Shown piece by piece: positions 1 to 8,956 of a DNA stretch of 64,000 nucleotides. Location of the stretch: assembly GCF_003947455.1 (NCBI RefSeq), contig NZ_QHJH01000013.1, forward strand, positions 1-64,000, written 5' to 3'. Position 1 is the first letter of the stretch, and every line of letters begins with the position of its first letter. The stretch comes from Streptomyces sp. WAC 04229 (GTDB lineage Bacteria; Actinomycetota; Actinomycetes; Streptomycetales; Streptomycetaceae). The position numbers were made by a program, and so were the translations under genes. The notes beneath the pieces were generated by a model. It was not told the DNA's origin. It searched no databases and saw only the letters and a list, made by a program, of their open reading frames with translations.

Positions 1-1233
1 GTGCTGGGCGACGCGGGCGGTCAGCCGGACCGGCAGCGACCGGTGGCCGTTCATGACGAAGGTGCCCAGCGGCGCGAGGTGCTCCGGTGCCGTGCCGAGG
101 TGCAGGTCGGGGAAGCGCGTGAACAGCGCCTGCACGGCGATCCGGACCTCCATGCGGGCCAGGGCCTGGCCGACGCACCGGTGCGCGCCGTGGCCGAAGG
201 CGAGGTGCCGTTTGTCCGCCCGCTCCGCGTGGAACTCCCGTGCGTCGGCGCCGTGCAGGTCGGGATCGCGGCCCGGGGCCGCGAAGCTGACCAGCACGGG
301 GCAGCCCTGCGGGATCCTCTCGCCCTCGACGGTCACGTCCTCCACCGGGAACCGGAAGGGCATCATGGCCACCGGTGCTTCGGTGCGCAGCGTCTCCTCC
401 ACCACGTCGCCCCAGGAGACCCGCCCCGCGCGCACGGCGTCGAGCAGGCCGGGGCAAGTCAGCAGGGCGGCGACGGTGTTGGTGATGAGATTCTTGGCCG
501 GCTCCGTGCCGGTGTTCAGCATCAGCAGCACCAGGGAGACCAGCTCCTCGTCCGCCGCGGGGCCCTCGTCCGCCTGCGCCGCGATCAGGTCGCTGATGAG
601 GTCCTCACCGGGATCCAGGCGCTTCGCCGCCACGAGCTCCTCGGCGTCCTGCCGGTCGCGCAGGAACGCTGCCCGCATCTCCTGCGGGCTCGCCGGGGTG
701 TATCCCGCACGGGCCAGGATGCCGTCCTGGTCCTCCGGGCGTGCGCCGAGGAGCTGTCCGATCACCTGCGCCGCCACCGGCCGCGCGAAGTCGCCCCGCA
801 GGTCGACCGCCGCGTCCGGGTCCTGTTCCGTTCGGGCCTGAAGGGCGTCCAGTGCGCGCGCCACGACGCCCTCGATGCGGGGCTGCAGGGCCGCCACGCG
901 CTGCGGGCTGAACGCGCCCGCGACGAGGCGGCGTTGCCGGGCGTGCGGCTCGCCGTGCGCGGTGGACATGTTCTCCATCCGGGCCCAGGGCAGCAGCGGG
1001 AAGTCCGCGCCGATGCCGCCCTCGGCGTAGGCGGGCCAGTGCAGGCGGGCGTCCTTGGAGAACCGCTGGTCCCCCAGGACCTGCCGGGCGGCCCGGTAGC
1101 CGGTCACCGCGTAGGCGGCCACCCCGCCGGGCAGCTCGACCGGGGCGACCGGTCCGCGCTCGCGGATCCGGGCCGCCTCGCCGTGGATGTCGCTGCCGAG
1201 GTGGTCGATGGCGATGGGCGGGTCTGTGTCCAC
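1..1233 (-). CDS. Cytochrome P450, 3' end cut by window edge
   Basis: Reads as 411 codons from a GTG at 1233 preceded by GGGAG, with no stop before the left edge; a complete bacterial P450 is about 400 residues, so only a few are missing. The ExxR motif is E280-R283 and the heme loop is [10 protein letters not shown] with Cys353. The I-helix segment, normally AGxETT, reads TGTEPA (241-246), so the conserved proton-relay threonine is absent. It closes a minus-strand run FMO-carrier protein-PhyH-P450, which suggests oxidation of a carrier-bound acyl group or of the enediyne periphery. The family is certain; the substrate is unknown. Confidence 0.93.
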   Translation of the reverse strand, partial: MDTDPPIAIDHLGSDIHGEAARIRERGPVAPVELPGGVAAYAVTGYRAARQVLGDQRFSKDARLHWPAYAEGGIGADFPLLPWARMENMSTAHGEPHARQRRLVAGAFSPQRVAALQPRIEGVVARALDALQARTEQDPDAAVDLRGDFARPVAAQVIGQLLGARPEDQDGILARAGYTPASPQEMRAAFLRDRQDAEELVAAKRLDPGEDLISDLIAAQADEGPAADEELVSLVLLMLNTGTEPAKNLITNTVAALLTCPGLLDAVRAGRVSWGDVVEETLRTEAPVAMMPFRFPVEDVTVEGERIPQGCPVLVSFAAPGRDPDLHGADAREFHAERADKRHLAFGHGAHRCVGQALARMEVRIAVQALFTRFPDLHLGTAPEHLAPLGTFVMNGHRSLPVRLTARVAQH

Positions 1234-1440
1234 GCTTACTCCCAAAGGTCGGTGCACATGTGCTCCCGGAGGCCGGTGCACAGGGGGTGACGTACGGCGG
1301 CCGCCGCGGCTCCGGCCGGTGAGCCGGTGCCGGCATCCCCGCCCGCGCCCGGCACCCGGCACGCGCGCGCGGCGTGCGGGGCCGCCCGTCCTGCGGCACC
1401 GCACGCCGATCGCACGTACCGGCTGCTCCGGACAGAAGCG

Positions 1441-2328
1441 CTACCGCAGCGGGTTCGCGCCCCGTGGCCTGCCGGCGAGCTCCTGCTGGGTCCGCTCCAG
1501 AAGCAGGTGCGGGTCCTGCGTCTCGACCTGGCCGAGGCCGGGCGGGCAGCGGTCCCAGCCGAGCAGCCGCTGTACCTCCTCCGGCAGCGTCGCCACGGTC
1601 TCCCGGGAGACGGCGAGGTACTGGTTCTCCTCCTGCCGCAGGTTGCCCAGGTCGAGCGCGACGGACAGGCTGTACCGCGGCGCGTCCGTGGTGTTGGCCC
1701 CGCCGCCGTGGTAGATGCCGCCCTGCCAGAGCAGCGCGGAGCCGGCGGGCATCACGGCCGGGACCGTCTCGGCGTACGTGGGTGCCCGCTCGTCGTCCCA
1801 GTGGTGGCTGCCGGGGATGACCAGGGTCGCGCCGTTGGCGCTGGTGAAGTCGGTCATGGCCAGCATCAGCTGCAGCCGGCACGGTGGTCCTGGGTGCCGC
1901 CACAGATGCATCGCGTCGTCGCGGTGCAGCGGCTGCCGGCCCTGGCCCGGATCGATGCGGATCGCCTGGGTGAAGCTGACCTGGATGCTCGGCTTCACCT
2001 CCATCCGGACCTTGCCGATCCAGATGTGCTGCGGCTGCTGCAGCAACCGCCGGGCCGCTCCGAGGAAATGCCGCTGCGTCACGATCGGTGACATGTGCGT
2101 CGACCGCTGGAACAGGCTGGACAGCCGCTTGGTCTTCTGGCCGTCGTAACCGCTCTCGCTGTAGCCGGACTCCTCCAGGCCGGGGCCGAGGTCGTCCCGG
2201 AGCCCGGCCAGCGCCGCCGCGTCGGTGAATTGCTCGACGATCACCGCTCCGTCGCGCTCCAGGACGGCCACCACGTCGTCGAGGTCGGCATCCGGCCGTA
2301 CGTGGGTCAGTTCGTGTTTCGTATTCAC
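1441..2328 (-). CDS. Phytanoyl-CoA dioxygenase (PhyH) family Fe(II)/2-oxoglutarate oxygenase
   Basis: A 295-residue protein. The iron-binding HxD is H135-R-D137 and the distal histidine is H207 in GGIYHGGG. Arg218, eleven residues later, is placed to hold 2-oxoglutarate. These are the hallmarks of the PhyH family, which hydroxylates or halogenates unactivated carbons using Fe(II), O2 and 2-oxoglutarate. The start is a GTG at 2328 lying directly against GGAG, so the true start may be further in. It begins 16 nt after the carrier-protein stop and is probably co-transcribed with it. A carrier-tethered substrate is inferred from that neighbour. Confidence 0.88.
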   Translation of the reverse strand: MNTKHELTHVRPDADLDDVVAVLERDGAVIVEQFTDAAALAGLRDDLGPGLEESGYSESGYDGQKTKRLSSLFQRSTHMSPIVTQRHFLGAARRLLQQPQHIWIGKVRMEVKPSIQVSFTQAIRIDPGQGRQPLHRDDAMHLWRHPGPPCRLQLMLAMTDFTSANGATLVIPGSHHWDDERAPTYAETVPAVMPAGSALLWQGGIYHGGGANTTDAPRYSLSVALDLGNLRQEENQYLAVSRETVATLPEEVQRLLGWDRCPPGLGQVETQDPHLLLERTQQELAGRPRGANPLR

Positions 2329-2344
2329 CTCCGCGGCCCCGCAC

Positions 2345-2614
2345 TCAGTCGGCCGAGCCGTCGGACAGGGTGAGCACGACGTTGGTGAGGGTCTCCAGGT
2401 CCGGGTCCTCGAAGAGGTCGCCGATGTCGAGGGCGAGGCCGAGCTGCTCCTCGACGGCCGCGGCCACCTGCACGGCGGCGATGGACTGTCCGTTCAGCTC
2501 GAAGAACGTGGCGCCGGGCCGGTCGGAGCCCGGGCCCAGGACGTCCGTCCAGATCGCCGCGACGCGCTGGGAGATTTCCTCCGTGCTGAGAGCCGACTGC
2601 TGCTGGGTGCTCAT
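2345..2614 (-). CDS. Free-standing acyl/peptidyl carrier protein
   Basis: An 89-residue protein with the phosphopantetheine attachment motif ELNGQSIAAVQV; Ser44 is the predicted attachment site. It is an independent carrier, not part of an NRPS module. The ATG at 2614 follows a GGAGG sequence. By analogy with SgcC2 of the C-1027 enediyne pathway it would hold an amino or aryl acid while oxygenases modify it, before a free condensation enzyme (encoded at 6315-7664) transfers it to the enediyne core. No adenylation enzyme that would load it is found in the window. Attachment is probably carried out by the PPTase domain of the synthase or a genomic PPTase. Confidence 0.9.
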   Translation of the reverse strand: MSTQQQSALSTEEISQRVAAIWTDVLGPGSDRPGATFFELNGQSIAAVQVAAAVEEQLGLALDIGDLFEDPDLETLTNVVLTLSDGSAD

Positions 2615-2655
2615 GTCTCCTCCAGGCGGATTCATAGGGGGCAGAGGAATACGGG

Positions 2656-3837
2656 TCAGAGGTACTGGGTGTTGGCCGGCAGGCCGCAGGCGAGTCGCCC
2701 GTACAGCTCGAAGTTGGTGTCGGGGTGCATGATCGCGTGCAGGTTGAGCGCCTTGATGTCGCGCTCGATGCGCTGGATCGGCGCGCTGGAGTACAGCGAG
2801 GAGCCGCCGCTGGCACTGGCCAGCACGTCCACGGCCTCCTTGGCGCGCAGGCAGACAGCGCCCAGGTCGAGCCGGGCACGGGCGCGCTCTTCGAGGCTCC
2901 ACTGCTCGCCGGACGATGCCTTTGTGTCGATCAGGTCGGCGGTGCGCAGCAGGTGGAACTCGGCCTCCGCGATCGCGATCTCCGCCTGCGCCAGCTGCAG
3001 ATGGGTCAGCGGCGCGGCGCTCTGCTCCGTGTAGTCGGTGTAGGTGATCTTGGCTCCGGGCAGCCGCTCCATGAACGCGTCCCGGGCGGCGACCGCGAGG
3101 CCGTACGCGGCCGCGCCGACGGTGGCGCAGGCGATCGGCATGAACGGGGCCCGCCACATGGGCGCGTCGGGGTTCTGCTGCCCCGGGTGGGCACCGCCGA
3201 TCACCGGGCCGATCGGCAGCACTCGCTCGGCCGGTACGAAGACGTTCTCGGCGACAGTCGTGACGCTGCCGGAGGCGCACATACCGGAGGTGTGCCAGTC
3301 GTCGATCACCTTCAGGTCGCTCATCGGCATCAGCACCATGACGGGCTCGTGCTGCCCGTCCGGGGTGGGCCGGACGGCGGCGTTCACGTTCCACGTGCTC
3401 TGCTGGGCACCGGTGTTGAAGGACCACTTGCCGTTGACCAGGTAACCGCCGTCCGCCGGGGCCGCCATGGCACCGGGGCTGAGGATGCCGCTGATCCGTA
3501 CGTCCGGGTCGGCGAACACCTCGTCGCGGACGGACTCGGGGAAGAGGCCGACCATCCAGCTGCTGATCATCCACACCGAGGCGGTCCAGGCGGCGGAGCC
3601 GTCGCCGCGCGCCAGCTCGGCGAGGACCTCGGAGACGGTGCGCATGTCGGACTCGTAGCCGCCATGACTGCGCGGCACCCGCATGCGCAGCAGACCGGAT
3701 CCGCCGAGCGCTTCGAGCGTCTCGGCGTTGAGCTGCCTGCGCTGCTCCGATGCCTGGGCGTTGGACCGCAGTACGGGGCCGAGCTCGGATGCGCGCCGCA
3801 GCAGTTCGGTCCTCGACAGCATGGTGACGGTTTCCAT
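2656..3837 (-). CDS. Acyl-CoA dehydrogenase-fold flavin-dependent monooxygenase (first copy)
   Basis: A 393-residue protein with the acyl-CoA dehydrogenase fold used by two-component flavin hydroxylases of the DszC/HpaB-like group: helical N-terminal half, central beta domain around VNGKWSFNTGAQQ, helical C-terminal half with a paired-serine segment near SGGSSLYSS. The ATG at 3837 follows AAGGAGA. Such enzymes need reduced flavin; the only flavin reductase in the window is at 17957-18508. It heads the carrier protein-PhyH-P450 run, so hydroxylation of a carrier-bound substrate is the likely job, as for SgcC. A true dehydrogenase activity is possible but less likely in this context. Confidence 0.85.
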   Translation of the reverse strand: METVTMLSRTELLRRASELGPVLRSNAQASEQRRQLNAETLEALGGSGLLRMRVPRSHGGYESDMRTVSEVLAELARGDGSAAWTASVWMISSWMVGLFPESVRDEVFADPDVRISGILSPGAMAAPADGGYLVNGKWSFNTGAQQSTWNVNAAVRPTPDGQHEPVMVLMPMSDLKVIDDWHTSGMCASGSVTTVAENVFVPAERVLPIGPVIGGAHPGQQNPDAPMWRAPFMPIACATVGAAAYGLAVAARDAFMERLPGAKITYTDYTEQSAAPLTHLQLAQAEIAIAEAEFHLLRTADLIDTKASSGEQWSLEERARARLDLGAVCLRAKEAVDVLASASGGSSLYSSAPIQRIERDIKALNLHAIMHPDTNFELYGRLACGLPANTQYL

Positions 3838-4072
3838 CGGCTCTCCTTGAGTCGGGGCGCGCCCTGAGGACGGAGTCAGGACGACGTCGTGGGGACGATG
3901 GCAGCCGGGATCACCGCGCCGCATCTTCCGAGCTGCTGTTCAGCGTGCGTACCGGGCGCCGGGGGCGCGGACGGGATGTGCGGGCCTGCGCCTGGAGCAC
4001 GGGCGGAGACGCGGCCGGTACGCGGGGTCCTGAGCACGCATGGAGATGCGCCCCTCAAGGGAGGCGCGGAGC

Positions 4073-5497
4073 ATGAAATGCCCAGGAAGCCGGTACCGAC
4101 CTGAGATGGGCAGACTGATGCACCAAGCAGCCGAGAAGCTCACGATCAACGTCTGGCTCAATCGCTGGCCGATGTGGCAGCAGCTCGTCGACCCGATCCG
4201 GAGGCAGGCGGAGGAGTTCAACCGCAGGCACCCGCGGTACCGGGTTGTCGTCGACGCCGTCAACGTGGGCCGGTTTCCCCGGGAGGTGGCGCGGGCCGCC
4301 CGTACGGGGAACGCGCCGCATCTCGCCTCGTACCAGTACACCTACGTCCAGGAGGCCCGGGACGTACGCGACCGGGACGGCCGGCCGCTGTTCACCTCGG
4401 TGACCGAGGCGGTGGGCGGGCGGACGGAGATCCTCGGGGAGCCCGTGGTCCTCGACGACGTCGTGTCCAACATGCGGGCGTACTTCACGCTCGAAGGCGA
4501 CCTGAGCTCGATGCCGCGCAACACCTCCACCGTGCTGCTGTTCTCCAACATCGACGCGTTGAACGCCGCCGGGATCGCCGAACCGCCGCGCACCTGGGCG
4601 GAGGTGGAGGCGGCGTGTGCCGCCCTGGCCGGACGGGACGGCGCCCGCCGCGCCGGCATCACCTGGCCCAACTTCGGCTGGCTCTTCCAGCAGTCCGTGG
4701 CGCAGCAGGGCGGCCTGTTCTCCGACCACGACAACGGCAGGTCGGGCCGGAGCGGGAAGGTCGACTACCTGTCGCCCGAGATGCTGGCCTACGCGACCTG
4801 GTGGCGGGACCTGTACCGGGCGGGCCACTACCTCTACACCGGCAAGTCGTCGGACTGGTGGGGCTGCATGCAGGCGTTCGCCGACGGCGACGCGGCGATG
4901 CTGGTCAGCACCTCCGTCGAGGCGGGGCCCATCGTGCGGGCGGCCCGCAAGGCCGGCTTCCGCGTGCAGGCCAGCGCGATGCCGTACAACGAACGGGCCG
5001 GGTACGCGGGGAACCTCATCGCCGGTGAGTCGCTCTGGCTGCGCTCCGGGCTGGACGAGGCGACCCGCGACGGCGCGCTGGCCTTCCTGCAGTTCATGAA
5101 CAACCCGCGGAACGCGACCGCCGTCTACGACCACGAGCGGACGTTCGTCCCCACCACCGAGTCCTCGATCGACCTGCTCACCGAGGAGGGCTGGTTCGAC
5201 GGGAATCCGCACTGCCGGGCCGCGATCGACCAGCTCAGGGCGAGCCCCGACTCCCCTGCCACGCGCGGGGCGGTGCTGGGCAACTTCCTGCCCGTCCAGG
5301 GCGCGGGCACGCAGGCCATGCACGATGTGCTGGTCGGCGGCGAGGATCTGACCGCGCGGTTCAGCCGGGCGAACGACCAGGCCCGGCAGCTGCTCGACGA
5401 GTACGCGCGGCAGGTGGAGTCGGACTCCGGCTCCGACGGCCACGCGCCGCAGCGGCTGCCGCAGATGGAGGGCGAGCGGATCCGGCTCGGCGCCTGA
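4073..5497 (+). CDS. UgpB-like extracellular solute-binding protein fold without signal peptide
   Basis: A 474-residue protein resembling ABC-type sugar/glycerol-3-phosphate solute-binding proteins: an opening beta strand LTINVWLNRW, a central hinge, and late segments around NLIAGESLWL and FLQFMNNPRNA. The ATG at 4073 is preceded by AAGGGAGG; another in-frame ATG lies at 4106. Neither start gives a hydrophobic segment, twin arginine or lipobox, whereas ordinary binding proteins are secreted lipoproteins. No permease or ATPase gene is adjacent. The protein is therefore probably cytoplasmic. A role in binding the enediyne or an intermediate (sequestration, self-protection) is speculation from its place in the cluster. 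Confidence 0.8.
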   Translation: MKCPGSRYRPEMGRLMHQAAEKLTINVWLNRWPMWQQLVDPIRRQAEEFNRRHPRYRVVVDAVNVGRFPREVARAARTGNAPHLASYQYTYVQEARDVRDRDGRPLFTSVTEAVGGRTEILGEPVVLDDVVSNMRAYFTLEGDLSSMPRNTSTVLLFSNIDALNAAGIAEPPRTWAEVEAACAALAGRDGARRAGITWPNFGWLFQQSVAQQGGLFSDHDNGRSGRSGKVDYLSPEMLAYATWWRDLYRAGHYLYTGKSSDWWGCMQAFADGDAAMLVSTSVEAGPIVRAARKAGFRVQASAMPYNERAGYAGNLIAGESLWLRSGLDEATRDGALAFLQFMNNPRNATAVYDHERTFVPTTESSIDLLTEEGWFDGNPHCRAAIDQLRASPDSPATRGAVLGNFLPVQGAGTQAMHDVLVGGEDLTARFSRANDQARQLLDEYARQVESDSGSDGHAPQRLPQMEGERIRLGA

Positions 5498-5581
5498 TCG
5501 CCTCCGTACGGCCTCTGCGTACGGCCGATGACTCACCCTGCCCGATTTCCCACCTGCTTCCCACCTTGCGATGGAGGAGAC

Positions 5582-6010
5582 ATGAGTACCCAGAGCGCCC
5601 TCTCGGACGTTGCGGTCACCGACGCGGACAAGGCCGCGGTCGCCGCGGTGCCCCAGCGCATCGTCGAGGCGTGGGCGTCCTATGACGCCGACGCGTTCGC
5701 CGAGGTGTTCACCGCCGACGGGACCCTGATTCTTCCCGGCTTCTTCGAGAAGGGCCGCGACGCCATCCGCGCCTTCGCCGCGGCGGCCTTCGCCGGCCCG
5801 TACAAGGGCACACGCGTCACCGGCACCCCCGTCGACATCCGCTTCCTCAGCGCGGAGGCCGGGATCCTGGTCACACGCGGCGGCATCCTGACGCCGGGTC
5901 AGGACGAGCCGTCCCCCGAGCGCGCCGTGCACGCCTCCTGGCTGGTCGTGAAGCAGGACGGCCGCTGGCAGCTCGCCGCCTACCAGAACAGTCCGCGTCA
6001 CACGGGCTGA
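5582..6010 (+). CDS. SgcJ/EcaC-family (NTF2-like/SnoaL-like) protein
   Basis: A 142-residue single-domain protein of the nuclear-transport-factor-2 fold. The first helix ends in WASYDADAFAEVFTADGTLI and the last strand in GRWQLAAYQNSPR, typical of the SgcJ/EcaC group. The ATG at 5582 follows GGAGGAGAC. SgcJ itself belongs to the C-1027 enediyne cluster, and relatives recur in enediyne clusters, where they are thought to act on or protect the core intermediate; the exact reaction is not settled. It is 84 nt downstream of the binding-protein gene on the same strand and is followed by a strong hairpin terminator. Confidence 0.88.
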   Translation: MSTQSALSDVAVTDADKAAVAAVPQRIVEAWASYDADAFAEVFTADGTLILPGFFEKGRDAIRAFAAAAFAGPYKGTRVTGTPVDIRFLSAEAGILVTRGGILTPGQDEPSPERAVHASWLVVKQDGRWQLAAYQNSPRHTG

Positions 6011-6047
6011 GCAGCATCCCGTACCGCCCAGACGGCCTGTGCCCGAA

Positions 6048-6082
6048 CCCCCGTCGCCCGCCCGGAGTACGGGTGACGGGGG
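6048..6082 (+). terminator. Hairpin terminator after the sgcJ-like gene
   Basis: A 13-bp stem (6048-6060 with 6070-6082, one G-U pair) around a 9-nt loop, starting 38 nt after the stop. No T-tract follows, as is usual in Streptomyces. Confidence 0.7.
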
Positions 6083-6226
6083 CGCTGCCACAGGCTCCGC
6101 GCTCCGGAAACGGGCGGCAATCACGAAGATGCGGCGGTCTTCCGGCGCTGCCGACACTCGAGCGCGGCCACCGCGCCGGCGTCGGCACGACGCCCGGTGC
6201 CCGCCGCCCTCCACCACGCCGGCGTC

Positions 6227-6288
6227 AGAGCCTGCGGGTGAACCTGCGTCTGCGCAACGGGCAGACGCCGGGTCCAGACACAGGCTCT
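6227..6288 (+). promoter_or_regulatory. Nested inverted repeats in the leader of the condensation gene
   Basis: AGAGCCTG (6227-6234) pairs with CAGGCTCT (6281-6288), and inside it CGTCTGC (6247-6253) pairs with GCAGACG (6261-6267). Both pairs are perfect. They end 27 nt before the ATG at 6315, so the leader could fold as RNA or bind a dimeric regulator. The rest of the 304-nt gap 6011-6314 shows only the terminator listed separately. Confidence 0.5.
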
Positions 6289-6314
6289 CAGCCTCCACCG
6301 AGGAGAGATCGCGC

Positions 6315-7664
6315 ATGACCACCTATCCGGAAGCTCAGCAGGTACCGACCACTACGGCGCTCTCACTGCAGCAGCAGTTCCTCGCCATGTTCGCCCAGGG
6401 CTACGAGGCCGGGCCGTTCGGGCCGCACTACGTCGAGGTCGGCGGGTGGCGGCTGCACGGCCGGGTGAACGTACCGGCGCTGCGCCTGGCGCTCGCCGAC
6501 GTGGTCGAGCGGCACGAGGCGCTGCGCACGGTGCTGCACCTGGAGAACGGCGGCGGCACGCAGAGCGTGGTGCCCGCCGGGCAGCCCGAGCTGCTGCTCG
6601 CCGAGCTGGACGAGGCACCGGGCCCGGACCGCGAGCGGCGCGCCGAAGAGCTCATGATCGAGGCGGAGACCCGGCCGTTCCCGATCCACGAGGTGCCGCT
6701 GCTGCGTGCGGTGCTCGGCCGCTTCGACGACGAGGACGCGGTGCTGGTGCTGGCCACGCACCACAGCGCCGCGGACGTCTGGTCGCTTCAGGTGATCATG
6801 CAGGACCTGGCGGAGTGCTACGCGGCCCGCGCGGCCGGGGACGAGCCGCGGCTGCCGGAGCCGACTCAATACCGCGACTACGTCGTGGCGCAGCAGGAGG
6901 ACGCCTCCGGGCCGTCGGTGGCCGCCGCCCAGGCCTACTGGCGTGAGACCCTGCGTGGCGCCCGGGTCCTGGTGGCGCCGACCCGCCGCAACGACGAGAC
7001 CCCGGCGACGAGTTACCACCGCTTCACCACCGACGCCGAGCTGAGCGCGGAGGTGTCCCGGCTGGCCCGGGCGACGCGCAGCTCCCCGTTCATGGTGTTG
7101 CTCGCGGCGTTCGCCGTGTACGTGAACCGGCGCACCGGGCAGACCGACCTCGTGGTCCCCACCTTCGCGCCGGGCCGCCGGCACGGCTTCCGGTCAACGG
7201 TCGGGTCGTTCTTCAACTTCGTGCCGCTGCGAGTGGACGTGAGCGGCTGCGGGACCTTCCGCGAGGTCGTCACCCGCACCAGGACGGCGTGCGTCGGCGC
7301 CTTCTCCCACGAGCTGCCGCTGATGCAGGTCCTCGCCGTGGCACCCGAGCTGATGAACTCGGTCGGCCCCGACACGGCACCGACCCTGTTCCAGGCCGTC
7401 CAGCCGCCGTACTCGATGCAGGCCGAGAAGGTCGGCGACCTGGAGTACTCCGCGATCTGGCGGCGGGTCGTCCCGCAGCCCATGGGGTCCGAGACCCCCG
7501 ACGGCATGATCTGGTCGATGCACCTCAGCAACACCGAGGTGGTCGGCGGGCTCAGCTTCAGCCGCCACCTGTTCGACCGGGCCGAGGTCGACGAGCAGGT
7601 CGCCGGATTCCTCGGTGTGGTCGGCGAGATGGTGGCCGCCCCCGACGCGGCGATCGGGGCGTGA
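6315..7664 (+). CDS. Free-standing condensation enzyme (SgcC5-like)
   Basis: A 449-residue stand-alone NRPS condensation domain. The catalytic HHxxxD motif is H149-H150-SAA-D154 within THHSAADVW, followed by a typical second half including NRRTGQTDLVV and SFFNFVPLRVD. The ATG at 6315 follows GAGGAGA. SgcC5 of the C-1027 pathway is the model: a free condensation enzyme that joins a carrier-bound beta-amino acid to a hydroxyl of the enediyne core as an ester. The carrier protein at 2345-2614 is the obvious donor. The stop is 4 nt before the next gene, so the two are co-translated. Whether it forms an ester or an amide cannot be read from sequence. Confidence 0.9.
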   Translation: MTTYPEAQQVPTTTALSLQQQFLAMFAQGYEAGPFGPHYVEVGGWRLHGRVNVPALRLALADVVERHEALRTVLHLENGGGTQSVVPAGQPELLLAELDEAPGPDRERRAEELMIEAETRPFPIHEVPLLRAVLGRFDDEDAVLVLATHHSAADVWSLQVIMQDLAECYAARAAGDEPRLPEPTQYRDYVVAQQEDASGPSVAAAQAYWRETLRGARVLVAPTRRNDETPATSYHRFTTDAELSAEVSRLARATRSSPFMVLLAAFAVYVNRRTGQTDLVVPTFAPGRRHGFRSTVGSFFNFVPLRVDVSGCGTFREVVTRTRTACVGAFSHELPLMQVLAVAPELMNSVGPDTAPTLFQAVQPPYSMQAEKVGDLEYSAIWRRVVPQPMGSETPDGMIWSMHLSNTEVVGGLSFSRHLFDRAEVDEQVAGFLGVVGEMVAAPDAAIGA

Positions 7665-7668
7665 CGCG

Positions 7669-8913
7669 ATGATCCTCACCGAGACCCCCGCGCAGGCCAC
7701 GGCCGCGCCGTTCGAGCCCGACGTCACCCCGGCCGTGCTCATCGAGCGGGCCCGGGCCGTCGCCGCCACCCTGATCTCCCGCCAGAGCGAGACCGAGGAG
7801 CGGACCTACTACGCCGAGGACACCCACCGGGCGTTCCGGGACGCGGGGCTCTACCGCATCACGGTGCCCAGGCGTTACGGCGGCTTCGAGTTCGGCTTCG
7901 ACACCTTCCTGGAGGTCGTGAAGATCCTCTGCCGCGCCTGCCCGTCGACCGGCTGGATGTACTGCCTGGGCGCCGCGCACTCACTGTTCGCAGCCACCAT
8001 GTTCGAGGAGGAGGCGCAGGCCGAGATCTTCCGCGGCGGCGACTTCATCGCGCCCCTCGTCAACGCCCCGTTCGGGACGGCCGAGCAGGACGCGGACGGC
8101 TCCTGGATCCTGAACGGCGAGTGGAAGTACTGCTCCGGCGCACCGTACGCGACCCACCTGATCGGCAACGCCGTGATCGCCGGAGGCGAGGGGGAGCCGC
8201 CCCGGCGGCTGCTGTTCATCGCGCCGCGCGACCAGTGGGAGATGCTCGACGACTGGGGTGGGCAGATCGGCCTCAAGGGCAGCGGTTCGCACAGCATCCG
8301 GATCTCCGGCGGGCGCATCCCCGGCCACTTCGGCCTGGAGGTCAACTTCGAGGAGATCTCGGTGACCGGCGGCACCCCGGGCCGCGCGCTGCACGACCAC
8401 CCTCAGTACGGCGGTGCCCCGGCCAGCTCGATGGCGCTGGAGGGCGCCCACATCGCGGTCGGCATGTGCCAGGGCGCGCTCGACGCGTACACCGAGCTGA
8501 TGTTCTCCCGTACGACGATCCTGCCGCCGTTCCCGCCCCGGGCCGAGGATCCCGACTACCAGCTCTGGTACGGGCAGGCCAGCAGCATGATCGACGCCGC
8601 CGAGACCCTGGTGGGTGCCGCGGCGCGGCGCTGGCACGAGCTGTCCGAGCAGCCGCCCGAGGCGTTCACCGCGGAAGAGGACGTGCGGATCGCGCTGCTG
8701 TGCCGGGAGGCGACCCAACTGGCCTGGCGGGCCGTCGACGAGATCATCCAGCCGACGGCCGGCAGCACGTCAGCACGGGAGGGGGAGCGCCTCGAACGGG
8801 TCTGGCGGGACCTGTCCACCGGACGCACGCACGTGAGTTCCGCCGTGCTGCTCACCACCGTGGCCAACCGCGGGTACGCCCAGCTGCGCCTGATGAACGC
8901 GCAGTCCGGCTGA
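7669..8913 (+). CDS. Acyl-CoA dehydrogenase-fold flavin-dependent monooxygenase (second copy)
   Basis: A 414-residue protein with the same fold as the gene at 2656-3837 but clearly diverged. Recognisable parts are AFRDAGLYRITVPRRYGGFE, the flavin-contact segment LNGEWKYCSGAPYATH and a C-terminal helical bundle. The ATG is 4 nt after the condensation-enzyme stop, pointing to joint expression. Like the first copy it probably depends on free reduced flavin. Two such enzymes with one carrier protein suggest two successive hydroxylations of the tethered acyl group, or one on the acyl group and one on the core; the sequence does not decide. Confidence 0.85.
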   Translation: MILTETPAQATAAPFEPDVTPAVLIERARAVAATLISRQSETEERTYYAEDTHRAFRDAGLYRITVPRRYGGFEFGFDTFLEVVKILCRACPSTGWMYCLGAAHSLFAATMFEEEAQAEIFRGGDFIAPLVNAPFGTAEQDADGSWILNGEWKYCSGAPYATHLIGNAVIAGGEGEPPRRLLFIAPRDQWEMLDDWGGQIGLKGSGSHSIRISGGRIPGHFGLEVNFEEISVTGGTPGRALHDHPQYGGAPASSMALEGAHIAVGMCQGALDAYTELMFSRTTILPPFPPRAEDPDYQLWYGQASSMIDAAETLVGAAARRWHELSEQPPEAFTAEEDVRIALLCREATQLAWRAVDEIIQPTAGSTSAREGERLERVWRDLSTGRTHVSSAVLLTTVANRGYAQLRLMNAQSG

Positions 8914-8956
8914 CCCGGGGAGCAGCAGACCGGGGGCGACCTCGCGAAGACCCCGG

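Noticed and set aside
1..1290. Long plus-strand ORF of 429 codons
   Set aside because: It is the complement of the P450 gene, has no protein-like composition and no ribosome site.
605..2344. Minus-strand 579-codon ORF
   Set aside because: Arg/Gly/Pro-rich out-of-frame shadow spanning the PhyH and P450 genes.
4055..6322. Minus-strand 755-codon ORF
   Set aside because: Shadow of the binding-protein and sgcJ-like genes.
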